DNA of 64,000 nucleotides, taken from Candidatus Obscuribacterales bacterium (lineage in GTDB: Bacteria > Cyanobacteriota > Vampirovibrionia > Obscuribacterales > Obscuribacteraceae). The notes below the pieces were generated by a model. It was not told where the DNA came from. It was given only the letters and a program-made list of their open reading frames with translations, and made no database searches. The stretch covers positions 1 through 64,000 of the forward strand of contig JARLHI010000058.1 of the NCBI GenBank assembly GCA_031292355.1, written 5' to 3'. Shown here piece after piece: positions 18,351 through 27,842 of the stretch (positions are counted from its first letter, which is position 1; each line of letters begins with the position of its first letter). Position numbers and translations under genes: made by a program.

Positions 18351-18484
18351 GATCAATATCTCCAAGAATTTCGAGGCGGTCAATAAACTTCAAGTCGGCC
18401 ATATGACTTTATTGTGCGGCGGCAAGCGGCAGCTGTCCAATTGCCATTATTGATGTCCCATTAATCGAATTTATAGTTGAAATT

Positions 18485-19390
18485 CTAAGGAGCCGCGACG
18501 TTTTTATCAGGTGCTAAATCATTGAGAAAGCTGACAAAGCGTTGAACCAAACTAGCATTTTCAGATTGCTTTGTTTGCAGTATATGGAACTGGCGTTGCA
18601 CTCTGAACTTTTGCACCGGCACCACTTTCAGAATCCCAAGGGCCCTCTCTTTCTTGCAAGCCCATTCGCTTAAGAAACCGTAACCAAGCCCGCCTTCAAT
18701 TGCTTGCTTTACAGCTTCTGACGAGCCTAACGTCAGCGCTATATTTAAATCGCTTATTTCCACACCGCGACTGCGAAATGCAGCTTCGAGTGATTGCCTG
18801 TGTCCCGTTCCGTGCTCCCGCATAAGCAGCGGCAATGACAACAATTCTTCAAATGTTACCGCCTCCGGAGCGTGTCCATCATCGACCGTATTGAGGAACA
18901 GTTCATCGGTCATCCATACGCTGGCGTTGAAGACATTGCCAGTTACATCGCCTTCCACAACTGCCACATCCACTCTGCCCTCTTGCGTCGACTGAATCAT
19001 CTGCTCAGTGATTTGGGAGACGAGAGTGAATGCCACTTGCGGGTAGCGAGCAGCAAAATCTCCAACAATTCGGGGCAAGATGTACTGGGCAATAGTTGTA
19101 GAAGCACCAATCGTGAGCGTTCCTTGAACATTTGCAGACATTGCTTTGATGTCTTTCATGGCTTCTTCTTCCAGTGAGTGAATGCGACCAGCGTACCCGA
19201 GTAAAACCAAACCGGCATCGGTAAGCTGGACATGACCGCCTGCACGACTGAATAAGGGTAGACCGTATTCGGCCTCCAGCGCTTTGATGGCGCTGCTTAC
19301 AGCAGGCTGTGTCATAAACAAAGCCTGTGCTGCCTGAGTGAAATTCAATTTGTTTGCAACAACGGAAAAGATGCGAAGTCGATCTCTCAT
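18485..19390 (-). CDS. LysR-type transcriptional regulator, 301 aa
   Basis: N-terminal winged HTH (~1-60) with NFTQAAQALFMTQPAVSSAI recognition region and ALEAEYGLPLFSR, followed by a type-2 periplasmic-binding effector domain (~90-295), including LTIGASTTIAQYILPRIV. Resembles the CysB/CbbR/YeiE group. Divergent from the alpha/beta hydrolase gene at 19622; the 230 bases between them should carry its operator. Effector unknown. Confidence 0.92.
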   Translation of the reverse strand: MRDRLRIFSVVANKLNFTQAAQALFMTQPAVSSAIKALEAEYGLPLFSRAGGHVQLTDAGLVLLGYAGRIHSLEEEAMKDIKAMSANVQGTLTIGASTTIAQYILPRIVGDFAARYPQVAFTLVSQITEQMIQSTQEGRVDVAVVEGDVTGNVFNASVWMTDELFLNTVDDGHAPEAVTFEELLSLPLLMREHGTGHRQSLEAAFRSRGVEISDLNIALTLGSSEAVKQAIEGGLGYGFLSEWACKKERALGILKVVPVQKFRVQRQFHILQTKQSENASLVQRFVSFLNDLAPDKNVAAP

Positions 19391-19621
19391 TTATAAACCG
19401 GAATTGTAGAAATTGTGACCTCGTCATTATCTCGAGATAAATGACAATCTGCAACCGCGAACCAAGAATAAATGGTAACCAGGTGGTGTTTCAGTAGGCC
19501 ATAAGTCCCATTGATACCCAATAGAAAATTTCAGTTGGACAACGCAGATGTTCGATTAGACAATGAGTACATATCAAATTTAAGAGGCGTCAAACGCCAC
19601 ATGTCAAAGAGGTCAAGGACA

Positions 19622-20485
19622 ATGTCTAGCTTTACAACAAGCGATGGAATCAAAATAAATTTCAAGGATTGGGGGGCGGGAATCCCGGTCATTTTCAGCC
19701 ACGGTTGGCCACTTTCGAGTGACGCTTTTGAAGATCAAATGTTTTATTTGGCAGATAGAGGTTTCCGTTGTATTGCGCACGATCGGCGTGGGCACGGCAA
19801 CTCGGATCAGTCATGGACCGGCAATGATATGGATACATATCTCAGTGACCTCAGGCAATTGGTCGATCACTTGGGAATTACGCAGGCTGTACACGTCGGA
19901 CACTCTACTGGTGGAGGTGAGGCCGTCCGCTATGCCGCGCGAAGGCCTGACCGGGTCTCGAAGCTAATTCTCATAGGTGCTGTGCCACCGATAATGGTGC
20001 AAACAACCAGCAATCCAGATGGACTGGCTATGCAAGTGTTTGATGATATACGAAAAAACCTCCTTAAAGATCGCTCGCAATTTTTCAAAGATTTGAGCCT
20101 ACCATTTTACGGCTTCAATCGTGATGGTGCCGAGGTTTCGCAGGGACTTCGCGATTCGTTCTGGCTGCAAGGTATGAACTGTAGTTTTAAGAGCGCCTTC
20201 GCCTGTGTAAAAGCTTTTTCAGAGACTGATTTTACAGACGATTTGAAAGCGATCGAAGCACCAACATTACTTCTGCACGGCGACGATGATCAAATTGTCC
20301 CAATCGCTGATTCTGCAAAGCTCTCGGTCAAACTAATTAAAAACTCTCGTTTGACGATAGTCGAAGGTGGCCCGCATGGCATGTGTTCTACCCGAAAGAA
20401 TGAAATTAATCAGCTGATTTTTGATTTTCTCAATGAGCGCGTAACTCTAGAAGACAAAAGCATGGTTTCGACGGCGGCTCGCTGA
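19622..20485 (+). CDS. Alpha/beta hydrolase (non-haem chloroperoxidase / esterase type), ~287 aa
   Basis: The start at the ATG at 19622 is chosen because homologous proteins begin with an FTTSDG-like strand and GAGG lies nine bases upstream; upstream in-frame ATGs at 19511 and 19601 would add unconserved sequence. Motifs: FSHGWPLSSDAF oxyanion region, HDRRGHGNSDQ, nucleophile elbow GHSTGGGEA, acid Asp in LLLHGDDDQIVP and catalytic His in EGGPHGM. Family members hydrolyse esters and can form peracids. It is divergent from a LysR gene that may control it. Confidence 0.9.
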   Translation: MSSFTTSDGIKINFKDWGAGIPVIFSHGWPLSSDAFEDQMFYLADRGFRCIAHDRRGHGNSDQSWTGNDMDTYLSDLRQLVDHLGITQAVHVGHSTGGGEAVRYAARRPDRVSKLILIGAVPPIMVQTTSNPDGLAMQVFDDIRKNLLKDRSQFFKDLSLPFYGFNRDGAEVSQGLRDSFWLQGMNCSFKSAFACVKAFSETDFTDDLKAIEAPTLLLHGDDDQIVPIADSAKLSVKLIKNSRLTIVEGGPHGMCSTRKNEINQLIFDFLNERVTLEDKSMVSTAAR

Positions 20486-20570
20486 GCAAAGTCCGCTGGG
20501 GCGGGTTCTATTTAAAATATTGGGATAGGAATAGAGGGCATGATTTCTATCATGCTCACGGAGGTTTGAA

Positions 20571-21386
20571 ATGAATATATCGGATGTGGGGATAGCAGTA
20601 GTGACAGGTTCATCTGCCGGCATCGGCAAAGTCTATGCGGACCGTTTGGCAAGGCGTGGGTATGACTTGATTCTGATTGCCCGCCGTAAAGACCGGTTAG
20701 AGGAGTTAGCGCAGCAATTGCAACGCAAATACGGAGTCACAGTTGAAGTTATCTCTGCCGATCTCGCAAAGGAAGAAGATCTCAAAAACGTCGGCGAAGT
20801 TCTATCAAATAATAGTCGCATTACGCTTCTAGTTAATAATGCCGGAACGGCTGAAATGAAGCCTTCGGCTCAAATTCCTTTCGATGTGATTGAACAACAA
20901 ATGAAGGTAAATGCAAAAGCAGTGTCTTATTTGAGCCTGGCTCTATTACCCGCTTTCCTCAAGCGAAATAGCGGCACGCTGATAAATATCGGCTCAGTGC
21001 TGTCTTTCTTTGCTTTACCGTTTAGCACTTCATATAGTGCCACCAAAGCTCACGTGATGCTCTTCACTATTGGACTTCGCGATGAGCTGGCTGACACCGG
21101 TATTCGTGTGCAGCTGGTCCTGCCGGCAAGTACAGATACCGAGATCTGGGATGTCGCAGGCATAGGCGTACACGCACTTGATCCTCAATCTGTTATGTCA
21201 GCTGAAGATTGCGTCGATGCTGCCCTTAGCGGACTTGATCAAGGCGAAACGGTCACACTTCCTTCAGTTGAAGATGTTTCATTATGGCAAGAATTCGATG
21301 CAGTGCGAATCAGGATGATGAATGCATCTCAGACCGGCAAACCAGCATCCCGATATAAACTCATGCAAAAAACTGCTAGCGAATAA
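20571..21386 (+). CDS. Short-chain dehydrogenase/reductase, 271 aa
   Basis: Rossmann-fold NAD(P)-dependent oxidoreductase. TGSSAGIGKVYADRLA cofactor motif (12-27), ISADL, LLVNNAG, INIGS and the active-site YSATKAH. GGAGG lies seven bases before the ATG. Follows the hydrolase gene by 85 bases on the same strand and may be co-transcribed. Substrate unknown. Confidence 0.93.
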   Translation: MNISDVGIAVVTGSSAGIGKVYADRLARRGYDLILIARRKDRLEELAQQLQRKYGVTVEVISADLAKEEDLKNVGEVLSNNSRITLLVNNAGTAEMKPSAQIPFDVIEQQMKVNAKAVSYLSLALLPAFLKRNSGTLINIGSVLSFFALPFSTSYSATKAHVMLFTIGLRDELADTGIRVQLVLPASTDTEIWDVAGIGVHALDPQSVMSAEDCVDAALSGLDQGETVTLPSVEDVSLWQEFDAVRIRMMNASQTGKPASRYKLMQKTASE

Positions 21387-21434
21387 GACTAGTGGCGCTC
21401 TGTAGTTTTAGCCTGCCGCTTTCTTTTTCCAGAC

Positions 21435-22250
21435 TTACAGCAGTCCCTCGTGTACTGCCTGATGAATCGTACGCACTGTCGGCTGAAATCCCAGGCTGTG
21501 TGCCAGAGAAACATCCATGTGACCGTGCCAGGGATTCACGAGCGGCTCAGACGTAGGTTCGAGTCGCTCACCAACTAGCCTTGTCAGTTCATAAATTGAT
21601 GTCGGTGCGTCATCTCGTATGTTAACAACGCGCCCATCCATTACACCGCTTAACGCAAGCTTCATTGCCGTTTCAATATCGCGATGGTGCGCCACACTCA
21701 TCTTCATGGCTGGATGCCATCCCATATTTTGCGCAATTTTCGGCAGCATCTCGAGATGTCCATCTTTGTCACCATAAATAAACGGCAGCCGTAAAATCGA
21801 CCATTGCAAACCACTTTCGCGCAGCAAATTCTCTGCCGCCAATTTGCTCGCAGGATATGCCAGCGTCGGCGACGCATCGTCGTCCTCGCAAGCTGGACGG
21901 CTGCCATTGCTGTTATACACAAGCCCCGTGCTCGCCATAATAAAGCGAGACGAAGGAGCATGTGCTTTTGTCGCAGCAATTAAATTGCGCGCGCCTTCAA
22001 GATTGCTTTTCCAGATCAAGTCGGTATCTTGCGTACGAAATACTGCAGCCAGATGAATGATCGCAGTTACACCGTCAACTGCTTTGACCAGCGATTGTTC
22101 GTCGAGCATATTTCCTTCGATATAATCAACACCGGCGACAGGTTCTTTGCGTTTGCGCACTAGCGCGCGACAATCGATACCGGCGCCAGTAAGACGCGGC
22201 AGCAAGCGAGTTCCTACCAGACCAGTTGCACCGGTCACGAGCACTGTCAT
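21435..22250 (-). CDS. NAD-dependent epimerase/dehydratase-family protein, 271 aa
   Basis: Extended SDR fold: VTGATGLVGTRLLPRL at the N-terminus, DYIEGNMLD, VTAIIHLAAVFRTQD, STGLVY and YPASKLAAENLL containing the catalytic Tyr-x-x-x-Lys. Purine-rich GAGAGG ribosome site. Located 40 bases downstream of another SDR on the same strand, probably one operon. Substrate unknown. Confidence 0.92.
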   Translation of the reverse strand: MTVLVTGATGLVGTRLLPRLTGAGIDCRALVRKRKEPVAGVDYIEGNMLDEQSLVKAVDGVTAIIHLAAVFRTQDTDLIWKSNLEGARNLIAATKAHAPSSRFIMASTGLVYNSNGSRPACEDDDASPTLAYPASKLAAENLLRESGLQWSILRLPFIYGDKDGHLEMLPKIAQNMGWHPAMKMSVAHHRDIETAMKLALSGVMDGRVVNIRDDAPTSIYELTRLVGERLEPTSEPLVNPWHGHMDVSLAHSLGFQPTVRTIHQAVHEGLL

Positions 22251-22290
22251 TTTTTTGTTTCCTCTCTTCTGAAACCGTATGCGGTGCCTG

Positions 22291-23028
22291 CTACCAGGGC
22301 AAGGCGCCTTCTTTATTCAAGTACTGACCACTCGGTGCCGCCGCACCGAGCAGCGCTAGTCGCACAGCTTCGATCGAGCCAGATTCGGCAGTTTCCACGC
22401 CTCGATGGTCATTGAGATCTGTAGCGCAGTAACCAGGGCACACTGAATTAACTTTGATGTTTGTATCTCTTAATTCATAGGCAAGTTGCACAGTCATCAT
22501 ATTCAGTGCCGCTTTCGAGGCCGAATATCCCATGATTTTCACATCTGCGTATGGCGAATTTCTGTCACTGTTTCCAGCAAGCGATCCAAGCCCGCTAGAT
22601 ACATTCACGACTGATGCGCCTTCTGATTTTTCAAGCAGAGGCAACATTGCCTGCACCATCCGCAGTGGCCCCATAAAGTTTGTGCGCATTGTCGACTCCA
22701 CAGCATCTATCAAAGCCTTGCTTGGCGTGCCGTCCCCGCGATTAACGATGCCCGCGTTGTTAACCAGAATGTCTAATTTGCCATATTTGTCTTTGATCCA
22801 AGCTGCTGCCTGCTCGATTGTTTCTGGTTTGAGCAAATCTAGATTGACGTACTCACTCTTGCCATTTCCGGCTTCTGCATTCAGTTTTCTGCTTGCCTCG
22901 ACGCCTAACTTTTCATTGCGCGCACCAAGTATCACGGTGCATCCTGCCTTGCTCAATTTCTTCGCGATTTCAAAACCAATTCCCTTGTTTGCTCCGGTAA
23001 CCAGAGCGACTTTCTTGCTGTTATCCAT
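22291..23028 (-). CDS. Short-chain dehydrogenase (carbonyl-reductase-like), 245 aa
   Basis: TGANKGIGFEIAKKLSKAG at the N-terminus, ILVNNAGI, VVNVSSGLGSL, YSASKAALNMMTVQLA and CPGYCATDLN match SDR enzymes of the human carbonyl reductase/plant menthone-reductase style. GGAG lies four bases before the ATG. Divergent from a TetR gene at 23116 that probably represses it. Confidence 0.93.
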   Translation of the reverse strand: MDNSKKVALVTGANKGIGFEIAKKLSKAGCTVILGARNEKLGVEASRKLNAEAGNGKSEYVNLDLLKPETIEQAAAWIKDKYGKLDILVNNAGIVNRGDGTPSKALIDAVESTMRTNFMGPLRMVQAMLPLLEKSEGASVVNVSSGLGSLAGNSDRNSPYADVKIMGYSASKAALNMMTVQLAYELRDTNIKVNSVCPGYCATDLNDHRGVETAESGSIEAVRLALLGAAAPSGQYLNKEGALPW

Positions 23029-23115
23029 AAATCTCCATTTAAATTTTCAAAGATGTTGTCGCCAGCCGTGTGCCAGCGGTGTGCCAACTAAGTGTTCGAT
23101 TGCAGTATTATATGA

Positions 23116-23778
23116 ATGATCCTTCAGTTTTTGAATTCGCATATGACAAACACCATGCCAAAGTCTCTTAAGCCGCGCAAGACGCCTATCCAGGAACGTT
23201 CAGGTCAGACAGTAGAGGCAATTTTCGAAGCAACTATTCAGGTTTTGCTCAAAGACGGAGTGAAAAACCTCACCACCACGCGCGTCGCCGAGCGAGCTGG
23301 AGTGTCGGTTGGCAGCCTGTATCAGTATTATCCAAACAAAGAAGCCCTGCTCATCGCTATGCTTGAGAAGCATTTAGATATCGTAGGAGCCACCTGTCAG
23401 ATTGCTTGTAGGGAGAGCCACAATCTGCCGCTCGATGCGATGATGGCAAATATCATCGACGCATTCGTCGATGCGAAAATGAAAAAGAAAGATATTTCAC
23501 TCGCCATTGCCGAATTGATAAGTGAAGTGAGTTGCGTGCCGATGTACACGCAGGTCGTTAAACAAATCGAGATTGAGCTAACGACAATGCTGGGAACACT
23601 ACCCGGCGTTCAAACTGAGAAGATTCCATTTGTCGTTTCCATGATGCTCGCGACAATGGGTGGTGCCACCAAAATGGTGATGGATCGAATGTCGCCACCA
23701 CATCTGGTGAAACGTCTTAAACAAACTCTGCAAGCAATGTTTACAGCGCTTATAAAAACTGAGTTGCTGTTTACCTAA
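23116..23778 (+). CDS. TetR/AcrR-family repressor, ~220 aa
   Basis: N-terminal HTH: AIFEATIQVLLKDGVKNLTT then RVAERAGVSVGSLYQYYPNK; the C-terminal ligand-binding half is helical. The true start may be the ATG at 23143 or 23155. The 87 bases to the divergent SDR gene contain the direct repeat GTGTGCC at about 23070-23089 and are the likely operator. Confidence 0.92.
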   Translation: MILQFLNSHMTNTMPKSLKPRKTPIQERSGQTVEAIFEATIQVLLKDGVKNLTTTRVAERAGVSVGSLYQYYPNKEALLIAMLEKHLDIVGATCQIACRESHNLPLDAMMANIIDAFVDAKMKKKDISLAIAELISEVSCVPMYTQVVKQIEIELTTMLGTLPGVQTEKIPFVVSMMLATMGGATKMVMDRMSPPHLVKRLKQTLQAMFTALIKTELLFT

Positions 23779-23898
23779 ACATTGGTACGGCAGACAGCAG
23801 CGATCATTGCCATTGGCACGGCAGACAGTTCCAGCTTGGAAGTGAATAGGGAATATTCCCACCTAAGATTTTGCCTGCTTTTGCCTTCGCACCCTTAC

Positions 23899-24540
23899 CT
23901 ATTTAAGCGTGAGCGCACCATGCCAGTATTCAATCAAGGCTTCGTGCGTTTCCTTCGCGAAGCTTTTGTACAAAGGAGTGGCAGCGTCTGCCAATTCGGG
24001 GCGCATATCGTCTTCCGGATAGTTTTGCCACAATCCCCTTGTCATGGCGAAGGTGCGCATGAGCAACGTGATGCCGCGTCCTTCTTCTATTTGAAAAGTC
24101 CTTTCGATAACCAGCGCTGTCTTCTGCAAGCGAGTGATGAAAGTGAGTTTGTGTTCGAGACATTTGCTCGTCTCAAGATTTTTTTCTAAAACTGCATGAC
24201 TCATCGCATCTAAGCGAAGCAGCTCGCGATGCTGTTCTAAATACTCTACATAAACACTTAAAACGGCCGCAATCTTTTGCTCGCGTCTACCTTTTAATTG
24301 GACAATACTGTCTTCCAGTTTGGTAAGAAAATCTGCGACACCTCGCTCGAGCAGCGCAATGAAAATTTCTTCTTTGGTGCGAAAATAAATGTAAACTGTG
24401 CCCTTGGCTAAACCCGCCGCTGTTGCGATTTGCGCCGACGACGGTAAATCGCTTTGAGCAACGAAAAGCGATAGAGCTGCCTCTAAAATTGCATCGCGAC
24501 GTGCGTGTTTATCATCTGGTGTGAGCGCATGTTGAGCCAT
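23899..24540 (-). CDS. TetR/AcrR-family repressor, 213 aa
   Basis: HTH at ~13-60 (ARRDAILEAALSLFVAQ, then QIATAAGLAKGTVYIYFRTK). Second gene of a two-gene operon, 9 bases after the SDR gene (24550-25332). Two palindromes at the SDR promoter (25345-25379) are good candidates for its own binding site, so it probably represses the operon until a ligand binds. Confidence 0.92.
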   Translation of the reverse strand: MAQHALTPDDKHARRDAILEAALSLFVAQSDLPSSAQIATAAGLAKGTVYIYFRTKEEIFIALLERGVADFLTKLEDSIVQLKGRREQKIAAVLSVYVEYLEQHRELLRLDAMSHAVLEKNLETSKCLEHKLTFITRLQKTALVIERTFQIEEGRGITLLMRTFAMTRGLWQNYPEDDMRPELADAATPLYKSFAKETHEALIEYWHGALTLK

Positions 24541-24549
24541 GCAAGAAGT

Positions 24550-25332
24550 TTACTTCTTCGCCATATCGAATGCTATCTTGGCAGCTGTCGATCTTGGAAC
24601 AAACGGCACCATCGTCGCCATAATTTTATTCATCGTCCCTGCGATGACACTCGGCTTGCGTGCAAACATAGCATCAATACCGATCTGAGCCGCTTCCGCA
24701 GTCGGAATGACGGAAGACAGTGCTGCCTTGGGAGCGGTGTAATTCGCCGCGTGCGCAAACCCTGTGTTCAACAAACCTGGTATCAAGGTGGTGACATTGA
24801 CGTCTGGCGCAAATTCAACATGTAGCGCTTCACCTAGCGACAAAACATAAGCTTTGGACGCGCTGTAGGCAGCAAGCATCGGCACGGGCTGATGAGCCGC
24901 CATGCTCGATACGAGCATTATATGACCTCGTTTTGCGGTTTTCATCCTTTCGCCAAAGAGATGTGTTAACTCTGTCAAAGAGATGATATCCAACTGCAGC
25001 ATTGTATTCAGCGCCTCCACACTTTGCAGCTGAAACGAGCCACTGAAGCCATAACCTGCATTATTGATCAATATTTCCGGTTGAATATTTTGATCATCTA
25101 TCCGATTTCGCAGTGCCGTAGCCGAACCGGGTTTTGCCAGGTCGGATGCGATAACGCTTACCTGGATGCCGTGCGTGCTAATTAGTTCAGACGCCAACTT
25201 TTGCATCGGCGCCTCGCTTCTGGCTGTGAGAACAAGATTGATTTTTCGCGCGGCTAAGATTTTGGCAAATTCTACGCCGAGTCCGCTTGAGGCGCCAGTT
25301 ACGACTGCCCAATTACCATTCGTTGATTGCAT
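24550..25332 (-). CDS. Short-chain dehydrogenase, 260 aa
   Basis: The start at the ATG at 25330-25332 gives the standard SDR N-terminus (NGNWAVVTGASSGLGVEFAK); GGGG lies four bases upstream. Other motifs: VIASDLAKPGS, ILINNAGYGFSG, LVSSMAAHQP and YSASKAYVLSLGEAL. First gene of an operon with the TetR repressor. Fits the DltE-like SDR group. Substrate unknown. Confidence 0.92.
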   Translation of the reverse strand: MQSTNGNWAVVTGASSGLGVEFAKILAARKINLVLTARSEAPMQKLASELISTHGIQVSVIASDLAKPGSATALRNRIDDQNIQPEILINNAGYGFSGSFQLQSVEALNTMLQLDIISLTELTHLFGERMKTAKRGHIMLVSSMAAHQPVPMLAAYSASKAYVLSLGEALHVEFAPDVNVTTLIPGLLNTGFAHAANYTAPKAALSSVIPTAEAAQIGIDAMFARKPSVIAGTMNKIMATMVPFVPRSTAAKIAFDMAKK

Positions 25333-25344
25333 ATTACCCCGAAA

Positions 25345-25379
25345 ATGACCTATGGTCATATTAAATGACTGGCGGTCAT
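25345..25379. promoter_or_regulatory. Double palindromic operator (TetR-type)
   Basis: ATGACC-TAT-GGTCAT (25345-25359) and ATGAC-TGGCG-GTCAT (25365-25379) have identical half-sites and begins 20 bases apart, roughly two helical turns. They lie 13 bases upstream of the SDR start in the SDR-tetR operon. Confidence 0.75.
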
Positions 25380-25490
25380 TTTGCAAGTGTTCTCTCAGCG
25401 GATTCGATGGTCAATTAAACTCGGCCAGAAGCGAGCTATTCCCGTCGTCAAATTCTTGGATTCCCCAGAATTTTAAACCTTTTTAGATCC

Positions 25491-26852
25491 TTATTGTGAC
25501 TGGATTATCTTTTTCAGATAGTCGTACGTTCTAGGGAAAGCTTTAACGACGCCATATGGATCCTTTGCCCCGGGATCACAGATAGCCACGAAGAGCTCAG
25601 CGCAAAGTTCGGCACTACCGGCACCATCAGGTTGGAGGAAATAGGTCACGCCGCTGCGGCTGCTGTTGCTTAGGCTATCTGATTCTTTTTTATAAATCGC
25701 GAGGAATTCTTCAGTCTTAGATATGTCGCTTTTGGTCTTGTCGTAATTCAAGTGATCGAACGCGTGACCGCCTTCATGCAAGGTTGTCTCATATGCGCGC
25801 CGATTGAATTTGAAAGGTTGGCTCTGTATACCCTCTTTTTCGGCAACATAGATTGTCTTTTCGGACGGCATATACATGCCACCACAATTGTCATAACCAC
25901 CGCCGTTGTCGTATCCTCGAGGCTTCTGGTTGGCTAAATCGGGACGCGCATCTAAAATGGTCGGAGTGATTAGTATCGTCACTCCGGCTGTTGCGAAATT
26001 GTCTTTGATATTTTGCGGAATGTGTGATACTGCAGCTAGAACATGCGCCTTGATCGCATCGGTCTCTGACGTATGTCGAAAAACTTTGACTAATGCTTGA
26101 TCACTAGCTGAAATGTTAGAGGAAGCGGAAGCAGTTTTGACGGCGCCAGGTGCTTTCTGCATTGATGTATCTGATGGATTGGACTCAGACGAGGACTTTT
26201 CAAAAACAGGACTTGAATCATCTCCCTGACTGATGTATGCGTGAGCGACTCGCGAAGAGTAAGTTTTACCAGCTCTCATTATCGTCAAATCAGTGGTGCT
26301 ACCAACGACACCACTCAGTCTTGCGATAATGTCTTTAGGTGTCATGGAAACCACTGAGACTCTGTTTACCGTCAGAATGGTATCACCGGGCAGGATTCGC
26401 GCTTGTTCCGCTGGCGAATTAGGTACAACAGATTGCACGACATTTTTGTTGAGTTGAATGCCGAGGTAGCCGCGCAAACCGCCTCTATTTGTTGATGACT
26501 TGCTGCCTGACGGACCGGCATTGATGATGACCAAGTCGCTTTTAGCTACGTCTTCACACCATCCCTCTAGCCCTAGCGACAGAGACTTTTCTAGCGGAAC
26601 TTTAGCCGCAGAATAACGCTTTAAGTTGAATAAACACCGCCCATAGTAGAATTGGGCTTCAGCATTCTCGGCATCATCGCCTTTTACTAAGGGCTCAAGT
26701 TTCACAAGAGCTTTTGCATTGTCCTGGTTAGCAAAGTCTCGTAGTGTCTGCATGTCTAAATCTGCTGCAAAGACAGGTGCCGTTGAGGTTGCGAGAGCAA
26801 GCGAGATGTGAATCGTCTGTTTTAAAAGCATGCGTGTCTCAAACATCGCCAT
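25491..26852 (-). CDS. Secreted PDZ-domain metallopeptidase with lethal-factor-like (M34/ATLF) catalytic domain, ~454 aa
   Basis: The start is uncertain: 26852, 26846 or 26831 all lead into the same signal peptide (MLLKQTIHISLALATSTAPV then FAADL); 26906 is the longest frame. Sel1/TPR-like region ~35-110, then a PDZ domain (~125-205) with GYLGIQL, SPAEQARILPGDTILTVN. C-terminal peptidase domain: zinc motif HEGGHAFDH near residue 359 and downstream AELCAELFV, where the Glu fits the third zinc ligand seen in anthrax lethal-factor-like (ATLF) peptidases. Exported, probably periplasmic or extracellular. Target unknown. The peptidase call is strong, the ATLF link moderate. Confidence 0.82.
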   Translation of the reverse strand: MAMFETRMLLKQTIHISLALATSTAPVFAADLDMQTLRDFANQDNAKALVKLEPLVKGDDAENAEAQFYYGRCLFNLKRYSAAKVPLEKSLSLGLEGWCEDVAKSDLVIINAGPSGSKSSTNRGGLRGYLGIQLNKNVVQSVVPNSPAEQARILPGDTILTVNRVSVVSMTPKDIIARLSGVVGSTTDLTIMRAGKTYSSRVAHAYISQGDDSSPVFEKSSSESNPSDTSMQKAPGAVKTASASSNISASDQALVKVFRHTSETDAIKAHVLAAVSHIPQNIKDNFATAGVTILITPTILDARPDLANQKPRGYDNGGGYDNCGGMYMPSEKTIYVAEKEGIQSQPFKFNRRAYETTLHEGGHAFDHLNYDKTKSDISKTEEFLAIYKKESDSLSNSSRSGVTYFLQPDGAGSAELCAELFVAICDPGAKDPYGVVKAFPRTYDYLKKIIQSQ

Positions 26853-26912
26853 GTAATGTGCCGTTAATGATGGAAATTTTGATCTGGTACGCGTCCCTAA
26901 AGACACGTAAAT

Positions 26913-27842
26913 TCAAGGAGTTATGATTAGTTTTCCCTTTGGTGTTCCAGACTTTTCCAATTCGGTCAGTGCTGAAATTGCTTCGCATAGTCCGACAACC
27001 TTGCCGATTGCAGAGACCAGTCGCCCGTCAACTGCAAGCGTACCTAATTTTTCTAAAATTTCGGGCGTTGGTTGTCCAAATACCAGTTGATGTTTTGCCG
27101 ACAACAAGATTGCCGACATCGTTAAAATGTCTGGCGCAATATGAATGACAACACCGCCTGAATTAAGCATGTCTCTGCACTGTTTTAACGACAAGTCACC
27201 ATGTGTATCATAAACTAGATCGAATTTTCCGCGAAAGCCACCTGCGTCAAAATTGCGGTAGTCAACCACTGTGGAAACACCCAATTTCCTAGCTTCGTCG
27301 AAATTACTGGCGCTGCAACTACCTGCTACGTTTGCGCCAAATGACCGCGCAATTTGTACCACAGCCCGTCCAACACCACCCATGCAACCGGCTACAAAAA
27401 TCGATTGCCCAGCTTTCAGTTCAGCCTTCTCCACTAGCCCAATCCAGGCTGTTGCGCCGACGACCGGCAACGCAGCTGCATTTTCGAATGACAACGACTG
27501 AGGCTTAAGCGCTGTACTCTTGATACCAGTGACGAGCGAATCGGCAAAAGTTGCACAATCGCGCATTTCCATGGCACCAAATACTTCATCGCCAGCCTTA
27601 AACTGCGTCACGCCGGACCCAACCGCTTCGACTGTGCCCGCAAAGTCCATACCCATACCGCGTGGAAATTTCCAGCCAGTTAGCACTTGCGCTGAGCCAT
27701 TGCGAATTTTCCAATCAACCGGATTCGCTGATGCCGCTTTTACTGTCACACGGATTTGACTGTGACCTGGTTCGATCTGCTTGAACTCTGCCAGCTCCAT
27801 TACTGCTGGTCCACCGTAACGGCGATATTGAACGCGCAACAT
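26913..27842 (-). CDS. Zinc-independent MDR oxidoreductase (quinone-oxidoreductase-like), 310 aa
   Basis: The start at the ATG at 27840-27842 is chosen because the protein body begins MLRVQYRRYGGP like other MDR enzymes; GGAG lies 13 bases upstream. GroES-like domain with ASANPVDWKIRNG and GMDFAGTVEAVGSGV; Rossmann domain with GCMGGVGRAVVQIARSFGA. It lacks the structural zinc cysteines, as in quinone oxidoreductase/reticulon-4-interacting-protein-like members. NADPH-dependent reduction of quinones or enals is the usual activity. Confidence 0.92.
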   Translation of the reverse strand: MLRVQYRRYGGPAVMELAEFKQIEPGHSQIRVTVKAASANPVDWKIRNGSAQVLTGWKFPRGMGMDFAGTVEAVGSGVTQFKAGDEVFGAMEMRDCATFADSLVTGIKSTALKPQSLSFENAAALPVVGATAWIGLVEKAELKAGQSIFVAGCMGGVGRAVVQIARSFGANVAGSCSASNFDEARKLGVSTVVDYRNFDAGGFRGKFDLVYDTHGDLSLKQCRDMLNSGGVVIHIAPDILTMSAILLSAKHQLVFGQPTPEILEKLGTLAVDGRLVSAIGKVVGLCEAISALTELEKSGTPKGKLIITP

